Source: Caballeronia calidae (GTDB lineage: Bacteria > Pseudomonadota > Gammaproteobacteria > Burkholderiales > Burkholderiaceae). From it: 64,000 bases of DNA. Of this stretch, positions 50,144 through 59,409 are shown piece after piece (within the stretch, counting starts at the first letter, position 1; each line of letters starts with the position of its first letter). A program made the position numbers and the translations under genes. The DNA lies in contig NZ_FCOX02000025.1 of NCBI RefSeq assembly GCF_900044055.2, forward strand, positions 55,082-119,081. The letters run 5' to 3'. The notes beneath the pieces are model-generated. The model was not told the origin of the DNA. It did no database searches and was given only the letters and a program-made list of their open reading frames with translations.

Positions 50144-51148
50144 ATGGCTCAAATTCACATCAAGCGCGCCGTCGAGCGCGTGCCCGGCGGGATGATGATC
50201 GTCCCGCTGCTGATCGGCTCGCTGATCGCGACCTTCATGCCCGGCATGCCGAAGTTCTTCGGCTCGTTCACGAACGCGCTCTTCACCGGTGCGCTGCCGA
50301 TCCTCGCGGTGTTCTATGTCTGCATGGGCGCGAGCATCGACGTAAAGGCAACGCCCTATCTCCTCAAGAAAGGCGGCGCGCTGTTCGTGACGAAGGTCGG
50401 CACGGCGATCATCGCGGGCGTCGTGCTCGGGCATTTCCTCGGCGAGCAGCCGATCACGTCGGGTCTCTTCGCCGGCATTTCGACGCTGGCCGTCGTCGCC
50501 GCGATGAACGACACCAACGGCGGGCTCTACATGGCGCTGATGGGCCAGTACGGCCGCTCGGAAGACGTCGGCGCGTACACGATCATGTCGCTCGAATCCG
50601 GCCCGTTCCTGACCATGGTCACGCTCGGCGTCGCGGGCCTCTCCGCGTTTCCGTGGCCGACGCTCGTCGGCAGCATCCTGCCGCTCGCGGTCGGCATGCT
50701 GCTCGGCAATCTCGATCGCGAGATGCGCGACTTCCTCGCCCGCGCGGTGCCGGTCATGATCCCGTTCTTCGCGCTGGCGCTCGGCGCGGGCCTCGATCTG
50801 CACAAGGTCTGGCAAGCCGGTCTGCTCGGCATCGGCCTGGGCTTCGCGGTCGTCATCGTGACGGGTATTCCGCTCTACTTCGCGGATCGTCTGACGGGCG
50901 GCACGGGCGTCGCGGGCGCGGCGGCGGCGAATACCGCGGGCAACGCGGCGGCCGTTCCCGCGCTGATCGCGGCGGCCAATCCGGTCTATGAAGAAGCGGC
51001 GAAGACGGCGACGCTGCTCGTCGCGGCATGCGTGGTCGTGACGGCCATCGTGTCGCCGATCCTGACGGCGGCCATCGCCAAGCGCGTGAGCGCGCGAAGC
51101 GAAGCGCGCGCATCGTCCGCGTCGAAGGCGCGCGGGGCCACGCAATGA
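50144..51148 (+). CDS. 2-keto-3-deoxygluconate permease (KdgT) family transporter
   Basis: The 334-residue membrane protein has about ten helices in the KdgT pattern (RAVERVPGGMMIVPLLIGSL, FTGALPILAVFYVCMGASID, GISTLAVVAAMNDTNGGLYM, GGTGVAGAAAANTAGNAAAV). KdgT imports ketodeoxygluconate in enterobacteria, but operons with DUF1537 kinases and PdxA2 use relatives for four-carbon acid sugars, so D-threonate or erythronate import is more likely here. Its stop overlaps the kinase ATG. Confidence 0.9.
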   Translation: MAQIHIKRAVERVPGGMMIVPLLIGSLIATFMPGMPKFFGSFTNALFTGALPILAVFYVCMGASIDVKATPYLLKKGGALFVTKVGTAIIAGVVLGHFLGEQPITSGLFAGISTLAVVAAMNDTNGGLYMALMGQYGRSEDVGAYTIMSLESGPFLTMVTLGVAGLSAFPWPTLVGSILPLAVGMLLGNLDREMRDFLARAVPVMIPFFALALGAGLDLHKVWQAGLLGIGLGFAVVIVTGIPLYFADRLTGGTGVAGAAAANTAGNAAAVPALIAAANPVYEEAAKTATLLVAACVVVTAIVSPILTAAIAKRVSARSEARASSASKARGATQ

Positions 51149-52398
51149 AGAGCTTGCTGATCGTCGCCGACGATCTCTCGGGCGCCGCCGACTGCGCGAT
51201 CGCGTTCGCGGCGGCGGGCCGCAAGACGGTGGTGTCGCTCGACGCGGCTGCATCGGACACGGGCGCGGCGGTCATCGCCGCCGACACCGACACGCGCCGC
51301 CTCACGCCCGCCGAAGCCGCGAAGCGCACGGCGAGCGCGTGGCAGACGCTGCGCGCGCCGGGACGGCGTCTGTACAAGAAGATCGATTCGACCTTGCGCG
51401 GCAACTGGACCGCCGAGGTCGCGGCGCTGACCAAGATCGCCGGCCCGGCGATCGTCACACCCGCGTTTCCCGCGACGGGCCGCACCGTGCGCGACGGCCG
51501 CGTGATCGTGCGCGGCGTGCCGCTCGAAGACACCGAAACGTGGCAGCTCGAGAACGCCGGGCAGAACGCCGGATTGCGCGCGATGCTGGACATGGTCGGC
51601 CTGCGCGTCGCGCATGTGCCGCTCGATGCGTTCCGCGCCGCGCCGCAAGACGTCGCCGTGATGGTCGCGTCGGCGGCGGCATCGGCGAATGGCATCGACG
51701 CGATCATCGTCGATGCCGAAACCAGCGACGATCTCGCATCGCTTGCGCGCGTCACGGCAGCCGTCGACGAGCAGTTTTTCTGGGTCGGCTCGGGCGGTCT
51801 CGCGCGTGAGCTGGCCGCGCTGCCCGATCTCTTCGATGCCAGCGCGTCTATGCCTGCGACGCGCGCCATCGAGCCGGCGCAAGGGCCGATCCTCGCGCTG
51901 GTCGGCAGTCTGTCCGCGATCTCCGAGCGGCAGTGCGCGTTGCTGTGCGCCGAAGCGGGCGTCTGCGAAACGATCGTGCCGCCGGCCGTGTTGCGCGGCG
52001 GCGCGCATCATCCGGAATGGCAGGCGTGGAACGAGCGCATCGGCGCAAAGGTGCGCGGCAATGAAGACGCGATCGTGCGCATCGGCCGCGACGACGCGTT
52101 CGATCCCGCCGAAGGCGCGCTCTTGTCGAATGCGCTCGCGGCGCTCGTCGCGCCTCATTTCGACAAGCTCGGCGGACTGATCGCGACCGGCGGCGAAACC
52201 GCCCGCGCGATCCTCGCCGCGGCGAACATCGGCAGCCTCGAACTCGTGCGCGAGATCGAAGCGGGCGTCGCGCTCGGACGGCCATCGGCGGGCAATGGCC
52301 CTTCGATCGTCACGAAAGCCGGCGCGTTCGGCAGCGAGCACGCGCTGCTCGGCGCCTACCTGCATTTGCGCGGGGCGGATCTTTCCGTCCCGCGTTGA
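51145..52398 (+). CDS. four-carbon acid-sugar kinase (DUF1537; D-threonate/erythronate kinase type)
   Basis: The 417-residue kinase has both DUF1537 halves: N-terminal MKSLLIVADDLSGAADCAIA and KKIDSTLRGNWTAEV, and C-terminal GLIATGGETARAILAAANIG and KAGAFGSEHALLGAYLHLRG, the nucleotide-binding part. DUF1537 kinases phosphorylate D-threonate or D-erythronate at O4. With the PdxA2 gene next, the expected path is acid-sugar 4-phosphate oxidised and decarboxylated to dihydroxyacetone phosphate. It overlaps the permease gene by four bases. Confidence 0.9.
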   Translation: MKSLLIVADDLSGAADCAIAFAAAGRKTVVSLDAAASDTGAAVIAADTDTRRLTPAEAAKRTASAWQTLRAPGRRLYKKIDSTLRGNWTAEVAALTKIAGPAIVTPAFPATGRTVRDGRVIVRGVPLEDTETWQLENAGQNAGLRAMLDMVGLRVAHVPLDAFRAAPQDVAVMVASAAASANGIDAIIVDAETSDDLASLARVTAAVDEQFFWVGSGGLARELAALPDLFDASASMPATRAIEPAQGPILALVGSLSAISERQCALLCAEAGVCETIVPPAVLRGGAHHPEWQAWNERIGAKVRGNEDAIVRIGRDDAFDPAEGALLSNALAALVAPHFDKLGGLIATGGETARAILAAANIGSLELVREIEAGVALGRPSAGNGPSIVTKAGAFGSEHALLGAYLHLRGADLSVPR

Positions 52399-52423
52399 GA
52401 CAAGACATCACCTGACGAACATC

Positions 52424-53425
52424 ATGAGCAACTATCTTCCCGTAATCGGCATCACGATGGGCGACGCGACCGGCGTGGGCCCGGAAATCGTCGTCAAGAG
52501 CCTCGCGCACGATGCCGTCTATCAGCAGTGCCGTCCGTTCGTGATCGGCGATGCGCGCCGTCTCGAGCGCGCGAACGAGATCGTCGGCGGCAAGGCGACG
52601 GTGCGCCGCATCGAGGATGCGAGCGAGGCGCGTTATGAGCCGGGCGTGATCGACTGCATCGACCTCGGCCTGATTCCCGACGACCTGCCCTTCGGCGAGC
52701 TGTCCGCGATCGCGGGCGATGCGGCGTATCGGTACATCGCACGCGCGGTCGAGCTGGCGCAGGCGAATCAGATCGACGCGATCTGCACCGCGCCGCTCAA
52801 CAAGGAAGCGCTGCACGCGGGCGGCCACAAGTTCCCGGGCCACACGGAGATGCTCGCGCATCTGACGGGCGTCGACGAAGTGTCGATGATGCTGGTCGCG
52901 CCGCAATTGCGCGTGATTCACGTGACGACGCACATCGGCATCATCGACGCGATCCGCAAGATCGAGCCGGGTCTCGTGCAGCGCACGATCGAGCGTGGCA
53001 ACGCGACGCTCGTGAAGGCGGGCATCGCGAAGCCGCGCATCGGCGTGTGCGGGATCAATCCGCATGCGGGCGAAAACGGGTTGTTCGGTTATGGCGAGGA
53101 AGAAGAGAAGATCATCCCCGCCGTGAAGATCTTGCAGGAACGTGGTCTCGACGTGACCGGCCCGCTGCCCGCCGATACGCTGTTCTATCGCGCGGGGCGC
53201 GGCGACTTCGATCTCGTCGTCGCGATGTATCACGATCAGGGACATGGTCCCGTGAAGGTGCTCGGTCTCGAAGCGGGCGTGAACGTGACGGTCGGTCTCG
53301 ATGTGATCCGCACCTCGGTCGATCACGGCACGGCGTTCGATATCGCGGGCAAGGGCATCGCCGATGAACGCAGCATGCTCGAAGCGCTGCGTCAGGGCAC
53401 GGAACTGGCGACGCGGCGTCACTGA
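52424..53425 (+). CDS. pdxA2: PdxA2-type 4-phospho-D-threonate dehydrogenase
   Basis: The 333-residue PdxA-family enzyme has the three metal-binding histidines in KFPGHTEMLAHL, NPHAGENGLFG and YHDQGHGPVKVLG. True PdxA acts in pyridoxal phosphate synthesis; this copy lies with a DUF1537 kinase, a sugar-acid permease and a DeoR regulator, so it is read as PdxA2, which oxidises and decarboxylates 4-phospho-D-threonate (or an isomer) to dihydroxyacetone phosphate with NAD. The start at 52424 (MSNYLPVIGITMGD) is preferred over an upstream in-frame ATG at 52295 inside the kinase gene. Confidence 0.88.
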   Translation: MSNYLPVIGITMGDATGVGPEIVVKSLAHDAVYQQCRPFVIGDARRLERANEIVGGKATVRRIEDASEARYEPGVIDCIDLGLIPDDLPFGELSAIAGDAAYRYIARAVELAQANQIDAICTAPLNKEALHAGGHKFPGHTEMLAHLTGVDEVSMMLVAPQLRVIHVTTHIGIIDAIRKIEPGLVQRTIERGNATLVKAGIAKPRIGVCGINPHAGENGLFGYGEEEEKIIPAVKILQERGLDVTGPLPADTLFYRAGRGDFDLVVAMYHDQGHGPVKVLGLEAGVNVTVGLDVIRTSVDHGTAFDIAGKGIADERSMLEALRQGTELATRRH

Positions 53426-53478
53426 CGCGGTTGGCGCGATAATGGGTGCTTCATACGAAGCACGCGCGCCGATCGATC

Positions 53479-54858
53479 ATGACCTCCTCTCCCGATACGC
53501 TGCACCGTCTATGGCGCATCGCCGGCTTGCCCGACGATGCGCTTTCTTTCATCGACCTTCCCGGTCGCGATCCCGTTTTTCCTTCCACGTTTGCTGTCGG
53601 CACGGCGGCGCAGGCGAGCATCGGCGCGGCAGCGCTGGCCGCGTGCGAGCTTGCCCATGCGCGCGGCGTCGAAAGGCAGCGCGTGTCCGTCGATATGACG
53701 CACGCGGCGGTCGAATGCACGGGCGCGTTTACCGTCGATGGCAAGGAGCCGGAGACGTGGGGGCGCTTCTCCGGCCTCTATCGATGCGCCGATGGTTACG
53801 TGCGCATTCACGCGAACTTCGAACACCATCAGGATGGCGCGCTGCGTCTGCTCGGGCTCGATCCGCGCACCGCGACGCGCGAGGAAGCGGAGCGTGCGTT
53901 GCTGTCGTGGCGCGCGTGCGATTACGAGAACGCCGCGGCCGAGCGCGGGCTCGTCGTCACGATGCTGCGCACGTTCGACGAATGGGATGCGACGGCGCAA
54001 GCGCAGGCCATCGCCGCGCAGCCCTTGATGACGATCACGCGCATCGGCGATGCGCCGCCTCGCGCACTGCCCGCCTTGTCCGCCGATGCGCGTCCGCTCG
54101 ACGGTCTGCGCGTGCTCGATTTCACGCGCATTCTCGCGGGGCCGGTCGGCGGCCGGGCGCTCGCCGCGTTCGGTGCGGACGTGATGCTCGTGAACGGGCC
54201 GCATCTGCCGAATATTCCCGCGATCGCGGATACGAGCCGCGGCAAGCGTTCGGCGTTGCTCGATCTCCGGTCAGCCGATGATCGCGACACGCTCTGGACG
54301 CTGATCGACGAGGCGCATGTGTTTGCGCAGGGGTATCGGCCGGGCGGGATGGCTTCGCTGGGGTTCGGGCCGGAAGCGCTGGCTGAGCGCCGGCCGGGCA
54401 TCGTCTATACCTCGCTGAGCGCGTATGGCACCGAAGGACCGTGGTCGTCACGGCGCGGGTTCGATTCGCTCGTGCAGACCGCGATGGGATTCAACGCGGC
54501 GGAAGGCGAAGCCGAAGGCAAAGGCAAGCCGCGCCCATTGCCGATGCAGATGCTCGATATGGCGAGCGGATTTCTGATGGCGTTCGGCGCGGCTGCGGCG
54601 CTGTGGAAACAGCAGCGCGAAGGCGGAAGCTGGCACGTGCAGGTTTCGCTCGCGCAGACGGGACACTGGTTGCGAGGGCTCGGGCGCGTCGATGGCGGGC
54701 TGAAGATCGCGAAGCCGGATATCGCGCCGTATGTCGGGCGCTATGAATCGGGATTCGGCGAGTTGATCGCGGTGCGGCCGAGCGCGCGGATGGAGCGGAC
54801 GGAAACGGGATATGCGCGGAATTCGATGCCGCCGGGGACATCGGAAGCGAAGTGGTGA
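53479..54858 (+). CDS. CaiB/BaiF-family CoA-transferase (type III), 459 residues
   Basis: The C-terminal half is a recognisable type III CoA-transferase (LDGLRVLDFTRILAGPVGGR, QGYRPGGMASLGFGPEALAE, with the catalytic Asp in RRGFDSLVQTAMGF). The N-terminal 210 residues lack the standard first lobe and instead resemble an interrupted half (FAVGTAAQASIGAAALAACE, VSVDMTHAAVECTGAF). The architecture is thus rearranged relative to 400-residue enzymes. It starts 53 bases after pdxA2 and may be co-transcribed, though a CoA transfer is not needed in the acid-sugar path. Confidence 0.8.
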   Translation: MTSSPDTLHRLWRIAGLPDDALSFIDLPGRDPVFPSTFAVGTAAQASIGAAALAACELAHARGVERQRVSVDMTHAAVECTGAFTVDGKEPETWGRFSGLYRCADGYVRIHANFEHHQDGALRLLGLDPRTATREEAERALLSWRACDYENAAAERGLVVTMLRTFDEWDATAQAQAIAAQPLMTITRIGDAPPRALPALSADARPLDGLRVLDFTRILAGPVGGRALAAFGADVMLVNGPHLPNIPAIADTSRGKRSALLDLRSADDRDTLWTLIDEAHVFAQGYRPGGMASLGFGPEALAERRPGIVYTSLSAYGTEGPWSSRRGFDSLVQTAMGFNAAEGEAEGKGKPRPLPMQMLDMASGFLMAFGAAAALWKQQREGGSWHVQVSLAQTGHWLRGLGRVDGGLKIAKPDIAPYVGRYESGFGELIAVRPSARMERTETGYARNSMPPGTSEAKW

Positions 54859-54886
54859 AAAGCGGCGCACGCTGCGCATGCGCCGC
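54857..54886 (-). terminator. Rho-independent terminator after the minus-strand 98-residue gene
   Basis: On the minus strand GCGGCGCA and TGCGCCGC (54886-54879 and 54869-54862) pair around a nine-base loop and are followed by TTTTC. It lies between two convergent genes and just after the minus-strand stop. Confidence 0.6.
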
Positions 54887-54896
54887 ACTCCCGGCA

Positions 54897-55193
54897 TCAG
54901 GACCGGTTCACGTGGGCGATGACCGGCCCGGCCATCACCTCCGGCGCAGCCGCGCCAATTTCGCCCGCGTTTGTCGCGATCCACTCCTTGGCCCGTTGCA
55001 CGCTTTCATCGACACCGGCGGCGTCCCGGCACACGGTCACGGAGTATCCTCCGTCGCCGCTTCGCACGAGCGTGTACGACACCAGGCCTTTGACACCGCC
55101 TATCAGTTCTTCGACGTCCGCCTTGCGCTTCTCAAGCAGGTCAAACAGTTCCTTTGCGCCTTTTCCGGAATATCTTCTTAGAACGGTTTGCAT
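54897..55193 (-). CDS. small hypothetical protein, 98 residues, probable alpha-beta fold
   Basis: The ATG at 55193 has GGAGGAG in front; a longer frame to 55328 lacks support. The chain reads MQTVLRRYSGKGAKELFDLL, EELIGGVKGLVSYTLVRSGD, GGYSVTVCRDAAGVDESVQR, and ends in a PVIAHVNRS tail. The alternation of helix and strand is that of small dimeric alpha-beta barrel proteins, as in the antibiotic-biosynthesis monooxygenase-like fold, but no active-site residues are evident. Function is unknown. A good terminator follows. Confidence 0.7.
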   Translation of the reverse strand: MQTVLRRYSGKGAKELFDLLEKRKADVEELIGGVKGLVSYTLVRSGDGGYSVTVCRDAAGVDESVQRAKEWIATNAGEIGAAAPEVMAGPVIAHVNRS

Positions 55194-55401
55194 GATTGGC
55201 TCCTCCGAATCCGTGAGACGAATCCAAAATCGACCGTGCGCGCAACGATCGACAACAATGCCTGCCGTCTCATGACTGCTCAGAAGGATTGGGACAGCGG
55301 CAAGGTCTATCGTCGCCGCAGTTACCAAGTGTAGTTGCCATCCCGTCGATGTAAACCGGGCGTAAATGACGCGCGCGCTACAACGCGCGCGTTATCGCCG
55401 C

Positions 55402-57075
55402 TCAGTGCTTGCTCGTCGCGCGAGCCGCCCCGATGCCGGTCATCGAACGAATGAACTGCCCCACGTAAAGCTGCTGCTCGCGCTTGCCCCGCGCCGACGC
55501 ATCGAGCACCGAGAACAGCCACGCCGATGCGAATGCCAGCGTCATCGAGAACAGCGCGGGATTCGCATACGGGAAGAGCGCGTGATCGTGCTTGAGGATC
55601 TGCACCCAGACCGTCGGTCCGAGCACGAGCAGCACGATCGCCGACAAGAGCCCGGTGAGACTGCCTGCCACCGCGCCGCGCGTCGTGAGTCCCTTCCAGA
55701 ACATCGACAGGAACAGAACCGGGAAGTTGGCCGACGCGGCAATCGCCAGCACGAGACCGGACAGGAAGGCGATGTTCTGATTCTCGAAGATGAGGCCGAG
55801 CAGAATCGCCAGCACACCGATGGCAAGCGTCGCGATCTTCGATACGCGAATCTCCTGCGCTTCCGTCACCGCGCCCTTGCGGAACGCATTCGCGTAAAGG
55901 TCATGCGAAACGGCCGACGCACCCGAAAGCGCGAGCCCGGCCACGACCGCGAGCACCGTCGCGAACGCCACCGCCGAGATGAAGCCGAGGAACAGGTTGC
56001 CGCCCACCGCGCCCGCCAGATGCACGGCCACCATGTTGCTGCCGCCGATGATCTTGCCGGCCGCATCGTGGAAGTCGCCGTTGGTGCCGACGATGACGAT
56101 CGCGCCGAAGCCCAGCAGCAGAATCAGCAGATAGAAGTAGCCGATGAACCCCGTCGCGTAGAGCACCGACTTGCGGGCTTCCTTCGCGTCGGCGACGGTG
56201 AAGAAGCGCATCAGGATGTGCGGCAGGCCCGCCGTGCCGAACATCATGCCGACGCCGAGCGAGACCGCATCGATCGGATTCGAGACGAGGCCGCCCGGCG
56301 ACATGATCGACTGCCCTTTCGCGTGCGCCTTGACCGCGCCCGAGAAAAGCGCTTCGAGATCGAAGCCGAAATACGCGAGCACCATGATGGCCATGAAGGT
56401 CGCGCCGCCGAGCAGCAGCGCGGCCTTGATGATCTGCACCCAGGTCGTGGCCAGCATGCCGCCGAACATCACGTAGAGCACCATCAAGCAGCCCACGAGA
56501 ATGACCGCGGACATGTAGCTCGTCCCGAACAGGAGCTGGATCAGCTTGCCCGCGCCCACCATCTGCGCGACGAGATACATGATCGCGACGGTCAGCGTGC
56601 CGCACGCAGCGACGATCCGCACCGGACGTTGCGCGAGCCGGTACGAAACGACGTCGGCGAAGGTGTACTTGCCGAGATTGCGCAGCCGCTCGGCGATGAG
56701 AAAGAGGATGATCGGCCAGCCCGCGACGACGCCGAGCGCGTAGATCATGCCGTCGTAGCCCTTGTCGAAGATCATCGCGGAAATGCCGAGGAACGACGCC
56801 GCCGACACCATGTCGCCCGCGATCGCGAGACCATTCTGGAAGCCCGTCAGGCCGCCGCCCGCCGCGTAGAAGTCCGAGGCGGAGCGCGTGCGCTTCGCGG
56901 CCCAGCGCGTGATGCCGAGCGTCAGGAGAACGAAGACGAAGAACATGGCGATCGCGCTCAGGTTGAGCGGACGTGCGCTCACCGGGCCCTGGATCGCATC
57001 GGCGGCGATGGCGTGCTGCGGCGCAAGGACGAGCGTTGCGAGCGCGAGCGGAATCGTCGGGAGAAGCTTCTTCAT
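55402..57075 (-). CDS. actP: cation/acetate symporter ActP (SSS family)
   Basis: The 557-residue sodium:solute symporter starts MKKLLPTIPLALATLVLAPQ, a cleavable signal-like segment, and then has thirteen or so helices with SDFYAAGGGLTGFQNGLAIA, GDMVSAASFLGISAM, GTAGLPHILMRFFTVADAKE and ALSGASAVSHDLYANAFRKG. It overlaps the DUF485 gene by four bases, the YjcH-ActP arrangement of enteric acetate uptake. It would import acetate or other short monocarboxylates. A TetR-like operator lies upstream of the operon. Confidence 0.92.
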   Translation of the reverse strand: MKKLLPTIPLALATLVLAPQHAIAADAIQGPVSARPLNLSAIAMFFVFVLLTLGITRWAAKRTRSASDFYAAGGGLTGFQNGLAIAGDMVSAASFLGISAMIFDKGYDGMIYALGVVAGWPIILFLIAERLRNLGKYTFADVVSYRLAQRPVRIVAACGTLTVAIMYLVAQMVGAGKLIQLLFGTSYMSAVILVGCLMVLYVMFGGMLATTWVQIIKAALLLGGATFMAIMVLAYFGFDLEALFSGAVKAHAKGQSIMSPGGLVSNPIDAVSLGVGMMFGTAGLPHILMRFFTVADAKEARKSVLYATGFIGYFYLLILLLGFGAIVIVGTNGDFHDAAGKIIGGSNMVAVHLAGAVGGNLFLGFISAVAFATVLAVVAGLALSGASAVSHDLYANAFRKGAVTEAQEIRVSKIATLAIGVLAILLGLIFENQNIAFLSGLVLAIAASANFPVLFLSMFWKGLTTRGAVAGSLTGLLSAIVLLVLGPTVWVQILKHDHALFPYANPALFSMTLAFASAWLFSVLDASARGKREQQLYVGQFIRSMTGIGAARATSKH

Positions 57076-57377
57076 GCGTGTTGCTCCTTCAGGGAGTCGT
57101 TCAGGGCGTCGATCGAGCCGTTGGCTTTCAGCACATAGACGGCGGTCAGCGCAAAGGCCAGCAGAATGAACGCGATGGCGACCGGAATGCCCCACGTCAC
57201 CGTGCCCGCGCCGATGCGAAGCCCGAGCGTCGCGGGAGAAAACGCGATGAGCAGAACGAAGCTGAAGTAGGCCGTCAGCATGACGGCGGTGAGCCTCCAG
57301 GCCAGCCGCGTTTTGGTCGCGACGAGGCGTGTGAAGTCGGGGTGTAGGCGAAGCGTCTCCAATTGCTGCTCGTCCAT
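57072..57377 (-). CDS. DUF485 (YjcH-like) inner-membrane protein
   Basis: The 101-residue protein has the DUF485 signature (LRLHPDFTRLVATKTRLAWR) and two transmembrane helices (AVMLTAYFSFVLLIAFSP, VAIAFILLAFALTAVYVL). It lies directly before, and overlaps, the actP symporter gene, as yjcH does in many bacteria. The exact role is unknown; it may help assemble or regulate the symporter. Confidence 0.92.
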   Translation of the reverse strand: MDEQQLETLRLHPDFTRLVATKTRLAWRLTAVMLTAYFSFVLLIAFSPATLGLRIGAGTVTWGIPVAIAFILLAFALTAVYVLKANGSIDALNDSLKEQHA

Positions 57378-57780
57378 GCATGTGTCTCCGAAAGGGATGG
57401 ATGTGTGCCGCGAAATCCTTGTTCTCTGGCCAGCGCGGGTGATTGCCGGTCTTGTTCTTGGATGGGTCGTCCGCGCGTGGCATCGGGTCGCGCCACTGCT
57501 GACGAGCAGCCATTCTATTGATAAACCGACCGTCCGGTAGGTTTATTTTCGGAGGGATTTGAGAAGAATCTCACCGCAAAGCGCGAATCGTGAGCGATGT
57601 ATTTTTAAGCGTTCGCCAAACAAGCGGTTTCGTGCTCAGGCGGTGGGGACGGCACGGCGTTGGAAGAAGCACGAAAAACAGGCGTGGCACACCTGACTTT
57701 CAAACGGAGCGAACTTCCCTTTGTATTCCAGTCCGCCCGTCCTATTCTCAATTTCGTTGAATAACGACGAGAACAAGAAC
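57378..57780. other. 403-base intergenic control region between yjcH-like and PBP4 genes
   Basis: No coding frame is convincing here. The region holds the TetR-like operator at 57521-57546 for the minus-strand symporter operon. On the other side it holds the upstream region of the PBP4-type gene. Confidence 0.6.
57521..57546. promoter_or_regulatory. 26-bp near-perfect inverted repeat, TetR-type operator
   Basis: The sequence from ATAAACC (57521-57527) to GGTTTAT (57540-57546) is symmetric about 57533.5. Eleven of thirteen base pairs match, with an ACCG/CGGT core. This layout is typical of TetR-family operators. It lies 144 bases before the DUF485 start. No TetR gene is adjacent. Confidence 0.6.
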
Positions 57781-59403
57781 ATGCGCGCGCGAACCCTGGC
57801 TGTCCCGTTGCTGATCGCCACCAACCTTCTCGCCGCGAGCTGTGGCGGCGGTTCATCGCAAGATCCCATCGATCAGGTCATGAAGAAGCCGCGCTACACC
57901 AGCGCGAATTCCCAATGGTCGATGGTCGTGATGGACGCGACCACAGGCGAAACGCTTCAGGCACTTCAACCCGACGTGCTCTCGTTCACGGGCTCGGTCC
58001 GCAAGCTGTATTCGGTGGGAACCGCGCTCAACACCATCGGCGCGGATCATCGCTTCGAAACGCCGGTCTACCGGAACGGCTCGCTTGACGCATCGGGCAG
58101 GCTGACAGGCGATCTCATCCTCAAGGCATCGGGCGATCTGACCTTCGGCGGGCGCCAGAAGCCCGATGGCACCATCGACTTCACCGACTTCGATCACAAC
58201 GAGGCGCGCGCCTTCGACGGCGCCATTCTCACGCCGGAAGATCCGCTGACGGCCGTGAACCAGCTCGCGCAGCAAGTGAAGGCGGCGGGCATCACGTCGG
58301 TCAGCGGCGATGTCATCGTCGATGACAGGCTCTTCGACGCGTTTCGCGTGCCCAACGGCAACGTGCTCATTTCACCGATTCTCGTGAACGAAAACGTGAT
58401 CGACGTGACGCTCGCGCCCACATCCGCCGGCCAGCCCGGCCAGCTCGACTGGCGTCCGCGCACGCGCGCGATGACCATGCAGGGCGTAACGCTCACGACT
58501 GCGGCGAACAGCGAGGCGGACATCGTCACATCGGGCGATGCGCTCGACGAAGGCCCGCTTGGCTGCCTCGCCACACCGGGCTGTCACGGCACGATCTCGG
58601 GGGAAGCAAGCCTCTCCACGCCCGCGACGATTCCGATGGGCTACACGTCGCCGCTCGTGGGCAACAACTTGTACGTCAGCAATCTGCGTGTCGAAGATCC
58701 GCCGTCTTTCGCGCGCACCGCATTCATCGACGCATTGACGCGCGCGGGCGTGAACGTGTCGGCGCCCGCGGTTCAGCCCAACGACAGAAGCAGGTTGCCA
58801 TCGCCGCAGAGCTATTCGAGCGCGACACGGGTCGCGAGCTTCACCTCGTTGCCGTACTCCGAAATCGCGAAGCTGATACTCAAGGTGAGCCTCAACACCG
58901 GCGCGAACCTGAGCCTGATGTATCAAGGTCTGACGAAAGGCGCGCGCACCGTCGATGCCGCGCTCGTCACCGAGCGTCAATATCTGACGGGCACGCTCGG
59001 CATCGACGGCGCGGGCTTCAACTTTCCGACCAATGGCAGCGGCTCGCCCGACAGCCGCGCCACCGCGCGCACCACCGCGACATTGCTCACCGTGATGAGC
59101 CGCCTGCCGATCTACCCGGTGTATCGCGACGCGCTGTCGATCCTCGGTGTCGACGGCTCGCTCGCGGCGATCGGCAAGGATGTCGCCGGCAAGGAGCACA
59201 TCAGGGTGAAGAGCGGCGCGACCGTGACCAACGGTCAGATGATCGCGATGAACATGGCGGGCTACATGGACGCGAAGAGCGGACGCCGGCTCGCGTACGC
59301 GCTCTTCGTCAACAACGCCGGTCCGGTCACGGCGCTCAGCGACACGCTCGAAGTTTTCGACGACGAAGCGAAGATACTGGGCATCGTCTACGCGCGTTAC
59401 TGA
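57781..59403 (+). CDS. dacB: D-alanyl-D-alanine carboxypeptidase/endopeptidase, PBP4 (DacB) family
   Basis: The 540-residue protein has a lipoprotein-type signal (LLIATNLLAASCGGGSS, lipid Cys in LAASC). The three penicillin-binding motifs are SxxK (FTGSVRKLYSVGTAL), SxN (KVSLNTGANLSLM) and KSG (IRVKSGATVTNGQM). A large insert between SxxK and SxN is normal for the PBP4 class. It trims or cleaves peptidoglycan cross-links in the periplasm. The start at 57781 fits the signal peptide; an upstream TTG frame does not. It converges on lctP with a six-base gap. Confidence 0.9.
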   Translation: MRARTLAVPLLIATNLLAASCGGGSSQDPIDQVMKKPRYTSANSQWSMVVMDATTGETLQALQPDVLSFTGSVRKLYSVGTALNTIGADHRFETPVYRNGSLDASGRLTGDLILKASGDLTFGGRQKPDGTIDFTDFDHNEARAFDGAILTPEDPLTAVNQLAQQVKAAGITSVSGDVIVDDRLFDAFRVPNGNVLISPILVNENVIDVTLAPTSAGQPGQLDWRPRTRAMTMQGVTLTTAANSEADIVTSGDALDEGPLGCLATPGCHGTISGEASLSTPATIPMGYTSPLVGNNLYVSNLRVEDPPSFARTAFIDALTRAGVNVSAPAVQPNDRSRLPSPQSYSSATRVASFTSLPYSEIAKLILKVSLNTGANLSLMYQGLTKGARTVDAALVTERQYLTGTLGIDGAGFNFPTNGSGSPDSRATARTTATLLTVMSRLPIYPVYRDALSILGVDGSLAAIGKDVAGKEHIRVKSGATVTNGQMIAMNMAGYMDAKSGRRLAYALFVNNAGPVTALSDTLEVFDDEAKILGIVYARY

Positions 59404-59409
59404 GCGGAT

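Noticed and set aside
52310..53422. 370-codon minus-strand frame opposite pdxA2
   Set aside because: Antisense shadow; the sense strand carries all PdxA metal-binding motifs.
55366..57138. 590-codon plus-strand frame opposite actP
   Set aside because: Glu/Arg/His-rich shadow of a membrane-protein gene; no domain.
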